DNA of 25,594 nt, taken from positions 1 through 25,594 of the forward strand of contig JAHRXB010000108.1 in assembly GCA_019104905.1 (NCBI GenBank), given 5' to 3'. The translations under genes were made by a program, and so were the position numbers. This DNA comes from Bdellovibrio sp. (GTDB taxonomy: Bacteria; Bdellovibrionota; Bdellovibrionia; Bdellovibrionales; Bdellovibrionaceae). Below, piece after piece: positions 1 to 7,404 of this stretch. The notes under the pieces are model-generated. The model saw only the letters and a program-made list of their open reading frames with translations, ran no database searches and was not told the DNA's origin. Position 1 is the first letter of the stretch. The number at the start of each line of letters is the position of its first letter.

Positions 1-49
1 TTTTCTTTTCCCATAAGACTTCTTTATGGAAAATATTTTAAAAATTGTA

Positions 50-78
50 TTGCACTGGTTCCATTTTGGGTGTTTAAA
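50..78 (+). promoter_or_regulatory. Possible promoter of the S1 protease gene
   Basis: A TTGCAC box (50-55) is followed after 17 bases by TTTAAA (73-78), a loose sigma70-like pair. A transcript would start near 85, just before the ribosome site GGAGGGG (90-96). The matches to consensus are partial (3 of 6 and 4 of 6), so this is only a candidate. The rest of bases 1-98 shows no gene. Confidence 0.3.
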
Positions 79-98
79 AGCGCCAACTTGGAGGGGTT

Positions 99-953
99 AT
101 GGATTCTATTAAATTTTTGAAAGCAGCTTTGGTCACGGGTCTTTTAGGCTCTCTGATTGCCTGCTCTCCTGCGCAACAACACTCAGTGCAGCTTGGTGCC
201 GATAGCTCCTCTATAATTGGTGGTACTCCGGTTGAAAATAAAGATGCGATTGCAAAATCCACAGTGGCAATCGTGGCTTCCGTAGTTACTAAGGACAACC
301 AAGAAGGTCAGTTCATCTGTACGGGCTCTTTATTGAAGGAAAACGTCATTCTAACAGCAGGTCACTGCGTTCCAGTGGTGGGAGAAGAGTATAAAGAGGT
401 CGCTCTTTATGTGATCTTCAATACCGATCTTAATAAAATGCAAAAAGCCGATGTTCGCCTTGTGGTAGATCACGTTATTCACACTCAATATGGTCAAGTG
501 GGCCAAGAGGGTGAAGATGCTCATGACCTTGCATTGATTAAATTTGCTGGCGCAATGGCTCCGGGATATCAATTGGCAAAATTCTTAGATGATGAGTCTC
601 TTTTAAAGCCAGGAACAAAGGTGACTTTGGCTGGTTACGGTTTGATTGAGACAGACGGCGTGAATACAAAAAGTGACGATCGCCTTCGCAAGGTTGACGT
701 CCAAGTTGTTGAAGACTTTGGTAAGACAGAAGTTTTATTGGATCAAACTCAAGGAAAGGGCGCTTGTCATGGAGACTCCGGCGGTCCAGCGTTCCTTGAT
801 GTTAATGGCACTCAGTACGTATGGGGTGTGACTAGCCGCGGGGCTGGCAAAGACGGTAAAGACGACTGTTCATTGGTGAGCGTGTACACGAAAGTGAAAT
901 CTCAATCTGAATTCGTTAACAGCGCTCTTAAGTTGTTAAGCCAAAAGAAATAA
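99..953 (+). CDS. Lipoprotein S1-family (chymotrypsin-fold) serine protease
   Basis: This is a 284-residue secreted serine protease. The N-terminus is a lipoprotein signal with lipobox LIAC and Cys22, so the mature enzyme is probably membrane-anchored. An IIGG activation-site motif (39-42) marks the mature protease N-terminus and implies cleavage of a short propeptide. The triad is complete: His89 in TAGHC, Asp143 in DLALIKF and Ser227 in GDSGGP. Cys74 and Cys90 form the usual disulfide pair near the histidine. The residue six before the catalytic Ser (chymotrypsin position 189) is Gly221, not Asp, so trypsin-like cleavage after Lys/Arg is unlikely. The start ATG follows GGAGGGG closely. The gene is alone on its strand and ends at a strong hairpin terminator. 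Such proteases are plentiful in Bdellovibrio and are often assumed to digest prey, but its substrate is not shown here. Confidence 0.93.
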   Translation: MDSIKFLKAALVTGLLGSLIACSPAQQHSVQLGADSSSIIGGTPVENKDAIAKSTVAIVASVVTKDNQEGQFICTGSLLKENVILTAGHCVPVVGEEYKEVALYVIFNTDLNKMQKADVRLVVDHVIHTQYGQVGQEGEDAHDLALIKFAGAMAPGYQLAKFLDDESLLKPGTKVTLAGYGLIETDGVNTKSDDRLRKVDVQVVEDFGKTEVLLDQTQGKGACHGDSGGPAFLDVNGTQYVWGVTSRGAGKDGKDDCSLVSVYTKVKSQSEFVNSALKLLSQKK

Positions 954-984
954 GCTGTGGCTTAAAAATAAGATTTAGAAAAAA

Positions 985-1009
985 GGTCCTCTTGTGAGGA
1001 CCTTTTTTT
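985..1009 (+). terminator. Bidirectional intrinsic terminator
   Basis: A perfect 7-bp stem, GGTCCTC (985-991) with GAGGACC (996-1002), has a TTGT loop, a T run after it (1003-1009) and an A run before it (979-984). It therefore works in both directions: for the protease from the left and for the small minus-strand gene whose stop codon (1008-1010) sits in the T run. Confidence 0.9.
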
Positions 1010-1202
1010 ATGCGCTCATCTCTTCGTGCAGCTCAAGAAAGACCATTTGAAGGTATTCGGCCATCACTTCGCGCAGCTCCTCTATGGTGAGGGTCTCGGG
1101 GGTTTTGCCGTGCTTTTCCAGAAGGGCGTTAAATTCTTTTTCGACAGGGTCCTGAGGCAGTCCAGTTGCCGCAATCACCGTCTTTGCTAAAGTTTCTCCC
1201 AT
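1008..1202 (-). CDS. Small acidic protein, unknown function
   Basis: This encodes 64 residues with no recognised domain. The sequence is soluble and acidic, with predicted helices in the second half (roughly 38-62) rich in Glu, Leu and Met. It has no signal peptide or membrane segment. The gene is supported by a good ribosome site, GGAGG on the minus strand (1209-1213), six bases before the ATG, and by a shared terminator exactly at its stop. It lies 116 bases downstream of the SDR gene on the same strand, so it could be a separate unit or read-through from that gene. I cannot assign a role. Confidence 0.7.
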   Translation of the reverse strand: MGETLAKTVIAATGLPQDPVEKEFNALLEKHGKTPETLTIEELREVMAEYLQMVFLELHEEMSA

Positions 1203-1293
1203 GATCAGCCTCCATGCTTTCCAAGGGTCTCGCTTTTAAGACGGTTCCAGTCCATCAAGAGGTTAAAGGGAACTCAACTGCTAATCCTGAATC

Positions 1294-1318
1294 AGGGCCA
1301 AGGTCTAGTCGTGGCCCT
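1294..1318 (-). terminator. Hairpin directly after the SDR stop codon
   Basis: AGGGCCA (1294-1300) pairs perfectly with TGGCCCT (1312-1318) around an 11-base loop. It begins next to the SDR stop (1319-1321). On the minus strand there is no clear T run after the stem, so it may be a weak terminator or an RNA 3'-end stabiliser. The rest of 1203-1318 holds only the ribosome site of the small gene. Confidence 0.45.
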
Positions 1319-2245
1319 TTATCGGCGGTGAGAGAACTCCTTGGACCAGTTTTTTGCGTTGGGAAGGCACCAATACAAAAAGGGCAGGAAGATCCTGCGT
1401 GGGAGAAGGCGACGAAGATAGTAAAAAACTTTGGCGTCTAAAGTGGCGGGCACCCATAGCGGTGGATTTTCGGATTTTATGACCTTCAGAACCTCATGGG
1501 CGATTTTTTCAGGTGTGGTTAAAGAGAGGTTCATCATCTTTTCAACGAAGGGGGTCATGTTGAGATAAAAGTCACAGTACGGCCCACTCCAGTTGCGGGT
1601 CGGATCGGATAAGGGTGTGTGGTAAACGTTCTTAAATGAGTTGCTGTGAATAAATCCGGGCTGCACCAGGGTGACGGTCACCCCAAAGGGGCGCATCTCA
1701 TACCAAAGGGACTCGCTGGCTCCTTCGAGGGCGAACTTTGACGCTGAATACGCGGCCATGGTGGGCATAGCCAACATACCGCTGACAGAAGAAATGTTGA
1801 TAATCTTTCCGCGGCCCGTGTTGCGCATGTGCGGAAGGGCCAAACGAATCAGCCCCATGGGGCCGAAATAGTTCGTCGCCATCTGCAGCTCTTCGTCTTT
1901 TTCGGTCATGTGCTCGACAACGGCGCGATAGGAAATGCCGGCATTGTTAATTAATACATCCACCCCACCCCACAGCTTTTGAATCTCACCAAAAAGGCGA
2001 ATGCGATCCTCTTCGGAGGTGACGTCTAAAGAGCGTACGATAAAACGTTCATCATCAAGGAAGTGATTGCGAACTTTCTCAAGACTTTTTTCGCGGGCGG
2101 TGGCAATCACCCGATACTCCGTGCGCGAGTGAAGAAGCTTTGCCAGAGCCAATCCCAACCCGGCAGAACACCCCGTAACAAGAACGACAGGCTGATAGTG
2201 TTGTGGTTTCTTTTTACTTTGAAACAAATGTAAAATGGGCCTCAT
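1319..2245 (-). CDS. Short-chain dehydrogenase/reductase (SDR) family oxidoreductase
   Basis: A 308-residue NAD(P)-dependent oxidoreductase of the classical SDR family with an extended C-terminus. Visible motifs are the cofactor glycine motif TGCSAGLG (24-31), NNAG (100-103), catalytic Ser153 and the YSASK catalytic motif (Tyr166, Lys170), followed by the PG motif near 196-197. The substrate cannot be inferred. The C-terminal 60-70 residues are rich in aromatic and basic residues, as in membrane-associated SDRs, but no clear transmembrane helix is seen. It lies 14 bases after dnaB on the same strand. The start is uncertain: the ATG (2243-2245) lies in the loop of the dnaB terminator hairpin and has no good ribosome site. 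An in-frame stop just upstream excludes an earlier start. A TTG seven codons in is the main alternative. Confidence 0.9.
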   Translation of the reverse strand: MRPILHLFQSKKKPQHYQPVVLVTGCSAGLGLALAKLLHSRTEYRVIATAREKSLEKVRNHFLDDERFIVRSLDVTSEEDRIRLFGEIQKLWGGVDVLINNAGISYRAVVEHMTEKDEELQMATNYFGPMGLIRLALPHMRNTGRGKIINISSVSGMLAMPTMAAYSASKFALEGASESLWYEMRPFGVTVTLVQPGFIHSNSFKNVYHTPLSDPTRNWSGPYCDFYLNMTPFVEKMMNLSLTTPEKIAHEVLKVIKSENPPLWVPATLDAKVFYYLRRLLPRRIFLPFLYWCLPNAKNWSKEFSHRR

Positions 2246-2256
2246 AGAGGCCCATT
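2234..2256 (-). terminator. dnaB terminator hairpin overlapping the SDR start codon
   Basis: ATGGGCCTC (2235-2243) and GAGGCCCAT (2247-2255) form a perfect 9-bp stem, extended to 10 by A2234-T2256, around a three-base loop. On the minus strand it is followed by TTTT and an A/T-rich stretch, as in an intrinsic terminator for dnaB. The only upstream-most in-frame start of the SDR gene is the ATG in and beside the loop. Confidence 0.75.
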
Positions 2257-2259
2257 ATC

Positions 2260-3669
2260 TTAAACCGGAGCGCCGGGTGCAAAGTTTTTAGGTCTGCCAC
2301 CTGGCATTGGTGGGGGCGCCTGAGCGGGCATAATTGGACTTGGCCCCTCAGGCTCCGCATCGCGGAATCTATTGTATTGAGCATCAAAGCGCAACTTCAC
2401 AGGTCCGGTCGCACCGTTACGCTGTTTGCCGACGATAACTTCGGCATGGCCCTGTTTATCAGGGTTTTCTTTGTCGTAGTAGTCATCACGATAAAGCATC
2501 ATGATAACGTCGGCATCTTGCTCGATAGATCCAGATTCCCGCAGATCGGAAAGCATAGGTTTCTTTTCAGTTCTGCCCTCAACGCCGCGATTGAGCTGCG
2601 CCAGAGCAATAACCGGGATCTGCAATTCTTTAGCGATAGCCTTTAAGGACTTAGAGATCTCTGCCACCTCTTGCTCGCGCGAATTATATTTTTGTTTCAT
2701 GCTCATGAGCTGCAAGTAGTCGATCATGATAACATCCAAGCCGTGTTCTGCCTTCAGACGACGAGCACGCGAGCGAATTTCGAATGGAGAAACCCCGGGC
2801 GTATCGTCAATAAAGATAGAAGCTTCACTGAGGGCGCTGGCCGCATTGATGAGTTTGGGCCATGCGGAATCTTGGATGCGTCCATTACGGATTTCGCTCA
2901 TGCTGACCTTCGATTCGGCAGACAGCATACGCATCATCATGGACTCTTTACCCATCTCTAGAGAGAAGTAGGCGACAGTTTTTTTCAGTCGAAGGGCAAT
3001 GTGTTGGGCGATATTCAAAGAGAACGCTGTTTTACCCATGGACGGACGAGCGGCAATGATCGTCATCTCGCCAGGGTGAAGACCGGCAGTCATCTCGTCG
3101 AGCTTTTTGAAGCCCGTGCCGATGCCCGTGATCTCCGCTTTGTTCTTATAAAGCTCTTCAATTTTTTGAATGGAGGCTTTAACGATCTCCATAGACCCGA
3201 CAAGACCGGTCTGAGTTTTGTTTTCGCCAATTTTGAAGATTTCACTTTCTGCTTGGTCCACAAAGGATTCCACGTCGACGAATTCTTGCGCGTAGGCCTT
3301 TTCGATTAATTGGCTGTTTGTGTGGATCAAACGACGAAGTGTCGCCTTGTCTTTTACGATCTTGGCGTGGCTTGTGATATTTGCCGCAGAAATAGTTTTA
3401 TCTAAGAGGCCGATCAGATACTCAGGCCCACCCACCATTTCCATAGAGCCTTCGCCCTGCAGAACGTTCGTCACGGTGATGATATCAATCGGCTGGCCCT
3501 TGCTATGCAACTCTTTAATAGCGTTATAGATTTTTTGATGTGCCGGTTTATAGAAGTCTTCAGCCACCAAGAGGTCACCCACTTGATCTAAAGCTTCCCG
3601 ATCTAACATCAGGCCGCCCAAAATAGACTGTTCGGCCTCAAGATTTTGAGGTGGAATTCGCGTACTCAT
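2260..3669 (-). CDS. dnaB: Replicative DNA helicase DnaB
   Basis: A 469-residue hexameric helicase that unwinds DNA at the replication fork and works with primase and the clamp loader. The N-terminal helical domain (about 1-105) begins with the typical PPQNLEAEQSILGG segment. The RecA-like domain has Walker A ARPSMGKT (207-214), Walker B VIMID (313-317) and the KQRNG arginine-finger motif near 415-419. The last 29 residues are a Pro/Gly-rich tail, as in many bacterial DnaB proteins. Length is normal. The start is set by GAGGGG on the minus strand (3674-3679), four bases before the ATG. It lies downstream of the Fis gene and ends at a hairpin terminator. No intein or insertion is visible. Confidence 0.98.
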   Translation of the reverse strand: MSTRIPPQNLEAEQSILGGLMLDREALDQVGDLLVAEDFYKPAHQKIYNAIKELHSKGQPIDIITVTNVLQGEGSMEMVGGPEYLIGLLDKTISAANITSHAKIVKDKATLRRLIHTNSQLIEKAYAQEFVDVESFVDQAESEIFKIGENKTQTGLVGSMEIVKASIQKIEELYKNKAEITGIGTGFKKLDEMTAGLHPGEMTIIAARPSMGKTAFSLNIAQHIALRLKKTVAYFSLEMGKESMMMRMLSAESKVSMSEIRNGRIQDSAWPKLINAASALSEASIFIDDTPGVSPFEIRSRARRLKAEHGLDVIMIDYLQLMSMKQKYNSREQEVAEISKSLKAIAKELQIPVIALAQLNRGVEGRTEKKPMLSDLRESGSIEQDADVIMMLYRDDYYDKENPDKQGHAEVIVGKQRNGATGPVKLRFDAQYNRFRDAEPEGPSPIMPAQAPPPMPGGRPKNFAPGAPV

Positions 3670-3709
3670 TGAACCCCTCTAGAGTAACGAAATTAATCGA
3701 ATAAAAGTT

Positions 3710-3748
3710 GCGGGCCTCGTGCATTGGTGGTGGTTCTAGGTGGCCCGC
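3710..3748 (-). terminator. Hairpin between fis and dnaB
   Basis: GCGGGCC (3710-3716) pairs with GGCCCGC (3742-3748) across a 25-base loop. On the minus strand it is followed by AACTTTTATT. It could terminate the fis transcript or act as a leader structure for dnaB. The long loop makes either reading tentative. Confidence 0.4.
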
Positions 3749-3773
3749 TGAAGCAGCTTCTAAGAAAAAGCAA

Positions 3774-4073
3774 TTAGTTCATTTTTTTTACACGAATCTT
3801 ATAGTTGTCAATTTTCTTCTTAAGAGTATTGCGATTGATGCCAAGCATCTGCGCTGTTTTCACTTGGTTGCCGTTATAGGCGCGTAACGCCAGCTCCAAA
3901 AGAGGCTTCTCTACTTGTTCGATAACGACGTTGTATAGCCCATTCAATTCAACTTGCGCTTCTTTTTGTTGCGCAAAGAGAACTTCGAGCTTGCTTTTCA
4001 CAAGCTTCTCTAAGCTTACGGACTGAAGATTGGCGACAAAAAGATTATCGGAACTGTTCAGGTTCGGCGTCAT
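3774..4073 (-). CDS. fis: Fis-like nucleoid DNA-binding protein
   Basis: A 99-residue protein the same length as E. coli Fis (98). The C-terminal half aligns with Fis without gaps: a dimer helix region (about 45-65) with VEKPLLELALRAYNGNQ, then the helix-turn-helix TAQMLGINRNTLKKKI (about 74-89). In E. coli Fis the matching parts read VEQPLLDMV and ALMMGINRGTLRKKL. Fis bends DNA, shapes the nucleoid and tunes promoters. A stand-alone Fis is notable here, because in most non-gamma lineages this domain is the tail of response regulators. No receiver or AAA+ domain is present. A GGGAG ribosome site (minus strand, 4078-4082) supports the start. It sits between queE and dnaB. The N-terminal 40 residues diverge, so equivalence of function to E. 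coli Fis is inference. Confidence 0.85.
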   Translation of the reverse strand: MTPNLNSSDNLFVANLQSVSLEKLVKSKLEVLFAQQKEAQVELNGLYNVVIEQVEKPLLELALRAYNGNQVKTAQMLGINRNTLKKKIDNYKIRVKKMN

Positions 4074-4113
4074 GGAACTCCCAAAATTGTCAGCTTAATG
4101 TTGGAGGGACTTT

Positions 4114-4130
4114 CTTTGGTGGAACCAAAG
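4114..4130 (-). other. Short hairpin in the queE-fis gap
   Basis: CTTTGGT (4114-4120) pairs perfectly with ACCAAAG (4124-4130) around a three-base loop, seven bases after the queE stop. There is no T run on the minus strand, so it is not a convincing terminator. Confidence 0.35.
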
Positions 4131-4137
4131 TGTAACC

Positions 4138-4776
4138 CTATACTCCGCGTGTTTCGGAAGACCAAATATACTTATGCAGTTGTAATTGCAACCTTGCAGA
4201 TGAATTTTTCTGCAAAATTTTTTCTGCCAACCAGCGTTCAGACACTTGGCCATATGATGGGCTGTATAAAACATCAAATTTTTCAAATAATTTATGTTGA
4301 CGACAGAATTCTTCAGACCAGTCCAAATCTTTCTCAGAGCAAATCACAAACTTGTATTCTGTTCCTGGAGTGGAAAAGCGGATGTTGTCCATAATAAAAG
4401 AATCTGCAGCACCACTGTCTGGAGTTTTAACATCTAAAATTATTTTTACGCGTGGATCAACAAGCTCAATGCTTTTTGAGCCGCTTGTTTCCAGAGAAAC
4501 CTTGTACCCTTGATCACAAAGAACACTCATGAGGGTGTGCACTTCTTTTTGTAACAACGGCTCACCGCCGGTGATGCAAACATGGGAGGCTTTGTGTGAC
4601 GCGATTTCTTTGAGGAGGCTGTCAAGCTCCTGCATCTCGCCTTCAAAATAAGAATATTTCGTATCGCAATATGTACAACGCAGATTGCAGGCAGTTAGAC
4701 GCACGAAGACTGTGGGACATCCTACGTAGGTCGATTCGCCCTGAATACTATAAAAAATCTCATTTATTTTAAGCAT
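4138..4776 (-). CDS. queE: 7-carboxy-7-deazaguanine synthase (radical SAM)
   Basis: A 212-residue radical SAM enzyme that converts 6-carboxytetrahydropterin to 7-carboxy-7-deazaguanine on the way to preQ0 and the tRNA nucleoside queuosine. The N-terminus has the family start INEIFYSIQGES. The iron-sulfur cluster cysteines are Cys30, Cys34 and Cys37 in CNLRCTYC, and the SAM-binding GGEPLL motif is at 70-75. Length is typical. No other queuosine gene lies in the window, so the pathway is scattered. The start is preceded by AAGGG on the minus strand about ten bases upstream, a rather long spacing. It is divergent from ftsK, about 176 bases apart. Confidence 0.95.
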   Translation of the reverse strand: MLKINEIFYSIQGESTYVGCPTVFVRLTACNLRCTYCDTKYSYFEGEMQELDSLLKEIASHKASHVCITGGEPLLQKEVHTLMSVLCDQGYKVSLETSGSKSIELVDPRVKIILDVKTPDSGAADSFIMDNIRFSTPGTEYKFVICSEKDLDWSEEFCRQHKLFEKFDVLYSPSYGQVSERWLAEKILQKNSSARLQLQLHKYIWSSETRGV

Positions 4777-4902
4777 TTGTTAACGGCCCTTACCTTCAAC
4801 CCCCAGAGGGAGGTCCACAAAGATAGCAGAAACCTCTTTATTGCCACAGAAGCTGCTGATTTATCGACTTTTTTGTCCTGCACCGCCAGTCCTAAGTCAA
4901 GT

Positions 4903-4919
4903 ATGCGCTTCATGCGCAT
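4903..4919. promoter_or_regulatory. Palindrome in the queE/ftsK divergent region
   Basis: ATGCGC (4903-4908) and GCGCAT (4914-4919) form a perfect inverted repeat spaced by five bases. It stands between two divergent genes and could be a protein-binding operator. No regulator is known for it, and a small candidate reading frame covers the same bases. Confidence 0.3.
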
Positions 4920-4952
4920 GACTAACTCTTTGGAATTTCGTAAATTTTTTAA

Positions 4953-7331
4953 ATGAACCAATTCCTTAAAAAGTTCCGACAGGACGTCATTGCAATCAGC
5001 TTTTTGGGTTTGGGGCTTTTTCTCGCCCTAGCCTTGTTTAGTTACAACCCTCGCGATCCCTCGCTGAATTCTATTGGCCAGGGCCTTAGAGCGCTCAATT
5101 ACTGTGGGATCGTCGGCAGCTTTCTGGCGGATCTGCTCTATCAGTTTCTCGGCCTTGCCGCCTGGGTGGTGGTCGGTAGCTTCTTGCGCATGGCGTATGC
5201 CAGTTTTCAGGGAGAGTCTCTGAATCTTAAAAACATTCGCTTTGTGTGGGCTTTGTTGTTGATCGTGAATGTGGCGTCTTTATTGTCGCTGTATTTGCCA
5301 GAAACCAAAGTTTTCTCAGGACAGATCTATTTGGGAGGCCTTTTGGGTTTGGGCGTCTCTCAGGCCCTGATGCGCGCGTTTAACTCTATTGGCGTTCAGG
5401 TGATTCTTCTGTCGTTCATGGCTGTTTTGATTGTGTTCTATTTTGAAAAGTCGCTGCAAGAGTTGACAGAGGCCCCGCGCGGCTTCCTTGCGATGTTAAA
5501 AAAGAAAAAAGTCATGAATAAGATCGCAGCTTTTTTTGCTGGGATGTTTATAAAGGACGAGAAAAAATCGAAAGCAAAAAAATCCGAGACTAAAGAAGAA
5601 AAGCCGAAGTCGGTGTTTCCGTTGTCTGACAAAAAATTTGTTGGAAAAGATGAAGAAGAAGATGAGGACGACGAAGTTGAGGCCGCTGCGGACTTAGAAG
5701 ACGACGAAGAGGCGGACGAAGAAGAAGATCTTGAGGAAGAGGAAGTTCCGGCGGTTCGCTTGGCGCAAAAACGCAAAGTGGTGATGAAAGCCAAACCTCC
5801 TCGTCGCATTGAAAATTGGGACATGCCGAAGCTGGCGCTTTTGGAAGACCCACCCGCTTCTCGAATCAAAATTGATAAGGCCGAAATTCAAAGAAAAGCG
5901 GATTCTTTGGTGGAAAAACTTAAAAACTTTTCCATCGAGGGTCAGATTCAGGATGCCAAGCCGGGTCCCCTGGTGACGATGTATGAGTTTAAGCCCAATG
6001 CGGACGTCAAAATCAGTAAAATCTCGGAGCTGGAGGACGATTTGTCGCTGGCACTTTCGTCAGAATCTGTGCGCGTTGTGGGCCACATTCCTGGAACAGA
6101 CGTCGTGGGTATTGAGACAGCGAATCTGAAGCGTGAGACGGTATACTACAAAGACTTGATCGCTGAAGACACTTTCTGGAGTGAGGATCTTGCTTTACCA
6201 ATGGCTGTGGGTCGAGCCGTCGACGGAGAGCCCAAGGTTGTTGATTTACGCAAAATGCCTCACCTATTGATTGCGGGAACCACGGGGTCAGGAAAGTCCG
6301 TCTTTGTGGGGTCCATCATCACGGGTCTTTTATTCCGACATTCTCCAAAAACGCTGCGCTTGGTTTTGATCGATCCTAAAATGGTGGACTTGGCGCCGTT
6401 TTCTTCAGTTCCCCACCTGGTTTTGCCGCACGTGACAGAACCTAAAAAAGCCGCCACAGCTTTAAAGTGGGCCGTGCGTGAGATGGAAAAGCGCTATAAG
6501 TCTTTATCGAAATTTGGTGTGGGCAAAATCGAGGCGTTCAACGAAAAGACCGGGGCTCTTTCAAAGACGGATATTGAGGAGCACGAAAAGATCAATCAAG
6601 AGTTGGAAGAGGGAAAAGCAAAGCTGGATCAATACTACTACCAGCCACTCCCCTATATCGTCATTGTGGTTGATGAGTTGGCCGACTTGATGATCGTTGA
6701 AAAACAAAACATCGAAGAGCCGATTCAGCGTTTGACACAAAAAGCGCGGGCTTGCGGAATCCATTTGATTTTAGCGACACAGTCTCCGCGCAAGGACGTT
6801 GTAACGGGCCTTATTAAGACGAACATTCCCGGCCGTGTAGCTTTGAAGGTGGCGTCGAAGATGGATTCGCGCATTATCATTGACGACTCGGGGGCGGAGC
6901 GACTTCTTCCCAATGGAGATATGCTTTTCCAGGCACCGGGCGTGGGTAAGCCAACTCGTCATCATGGGCCGTATCTATCCGACAAAGAAATCGGCAATGT
7001 CGTAAAACATTGGGCGGCGCAAGCAGAGCCCGAATACGATCCGTTGGCGATGCGTGCTTTGGATGGTTTTGCCGGTGGAGAGGGCGCTGAAGCCGGAGAT
7101 GCGGGTGGCGCGGGATTTGAGGAAGAAGAGTATGATGAGAGATATGACGAAATCCTTGCATGGACATCTGGGCAGAAGGAAGTGTCAGCATCCTTGATTC
7201 AACGAAAATTCCGTTTGGGTTATCCTCGGGCTGCTCGACTGATTGAAATTTTTGAAAAAGAGGGCGTGGTGGGGCCGGCCAACGGCAGCAAGCCGCGTCA
7301 AGTTCTGGTGAGTAGTTTTAGAGAACAGTGA
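4953..7331 (+). CDS. ftsK: DNA translocase FtsK/SpoIIIE
   Basis: A 792-residue membrane-anchored motor that pumps DNA across the division septum and helps resolve chromosome dimers. The N-terminal region (about 12-164) has four or five hydrophobic segments. Next comes a charged linker with a strongly acidic run (233-265, nearly all Asp/Glu). The motor follows, with Walker A GTTGSGKS (442-449), the IDPK motif (473-476) and Walker B IVVDELADL (569-577). The C-terminal gamma winged helix (about 725-792) contains the LGYPRAARLI element that reads KOPS-type orienting sequences in other species. The linker is much shorter than in E. coli. No ribosome site is visible before the ATG, which follows an A/T-rich stretch, so translation could be leaderless. 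A second gene follows after 73 bases. Confidence 0.97.
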   Translation: MNQFLKKFRQDVIAISFLGLGLFLALALFSYNPRDPSLNSIGQGLRALNYCGIVGSFLADLLYQFLGLAAWVVVGSFLRMAYASFQGESLNLKNIRFVWALLLIVNVASLLSLYLPETKVFSGQIYLGGLLGLGVSQALMRAFNSIGVQVILLSFMAVLIVFYFEKSLQELTEAPRGFLAMLKKKKVMNKIAAFFAGMFIKDEKKSKAKKSETKEEKPKSVFPLSDKKFVGKDEEEDEDDEVEAAADLEDDEEADEEEDLEEEEVPAVRLAQKRKVVMKAKPPRRIENWDMPKLALLEDPPASRIKIDKAEIQRKADSLVEKLKNFSIEGQIQDAKPGPLVTMYEFKPNADVKISKISELEDDLSLALSSESVRVVGHIPGTDVVGIETANLKRETVYYKDLIAEDTFWSEDLALPMAVGRAVDGEPKVVDLRKMPHLLIAGTTGSGKSVFVGSIITGLLFRHSPKTLRLVLIDPKMVDLAPFSSVPHLVLPHVTEPKKAATALKWAVREMEKRYKSLSKFGVGKIEAFNEKTGALSKTDIEEHEKINQELEEGKAKLDQYYYQPLPYIVIVVDELADLMIVEKQNIEEPIQRLTQKARACGIHLILATQSPRKDVVTGLIKTNIPGRVALKVASKMDSRIIIDDSGAERLLPNGDMLFQAPGVGKPTRHHGPYLSDKEIGNVVKHWAAQAEPEYDPLAMRALDGFAGGEGAEAGDAGGAGFEEEEYDERYDEILAWTSGQKEVSASLIQRKFRLGYPRAARLIEIFEKEGVVGPANGSKPRQVLVSSFREQ

Positions 7332-7404
7332 TTTGAGCCTTGACTCTCCCTCCCTTGGTCGTGGTGTGATTAAGACACTAATAAAACCATTCAAGGAGGA
7401 ATTT

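Noticed and set aside
1214..1441. A 75-codon plus-strand frame over the SDR 3' end
   Set aside because: It lies across the gap and the SDR gene, has no domain and no supporting context.
4764..4961. A longer 65-codon version of the small frame upstream of queE, starting at TTG 4961
   Set aside because: This start lies inside ftsK on the opposite strand. The ATG at 4919 is better supported, and even that form is only a candidate.
5641..5750. GAAGAAGA-type repetitive DNA in ftsK
   Set aside because: It is explained by the Asp/Glu-rich linker and shows no regular repeat unit.
5438..5869. A 143-codon serine-rich frame opposite ftsK
   Set aside because: It is the antisense of the GAA/GAC-rich acidic linker of FtsK; the serine runs are a by-product of that repeat and there is no ribosome site or domain.
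7333..7404. N-terminal extension of the secreted protein from TTG 7333
   Set aside because: It would bury the signal peptide, and a far better ribosome site precedes ATG 7405.
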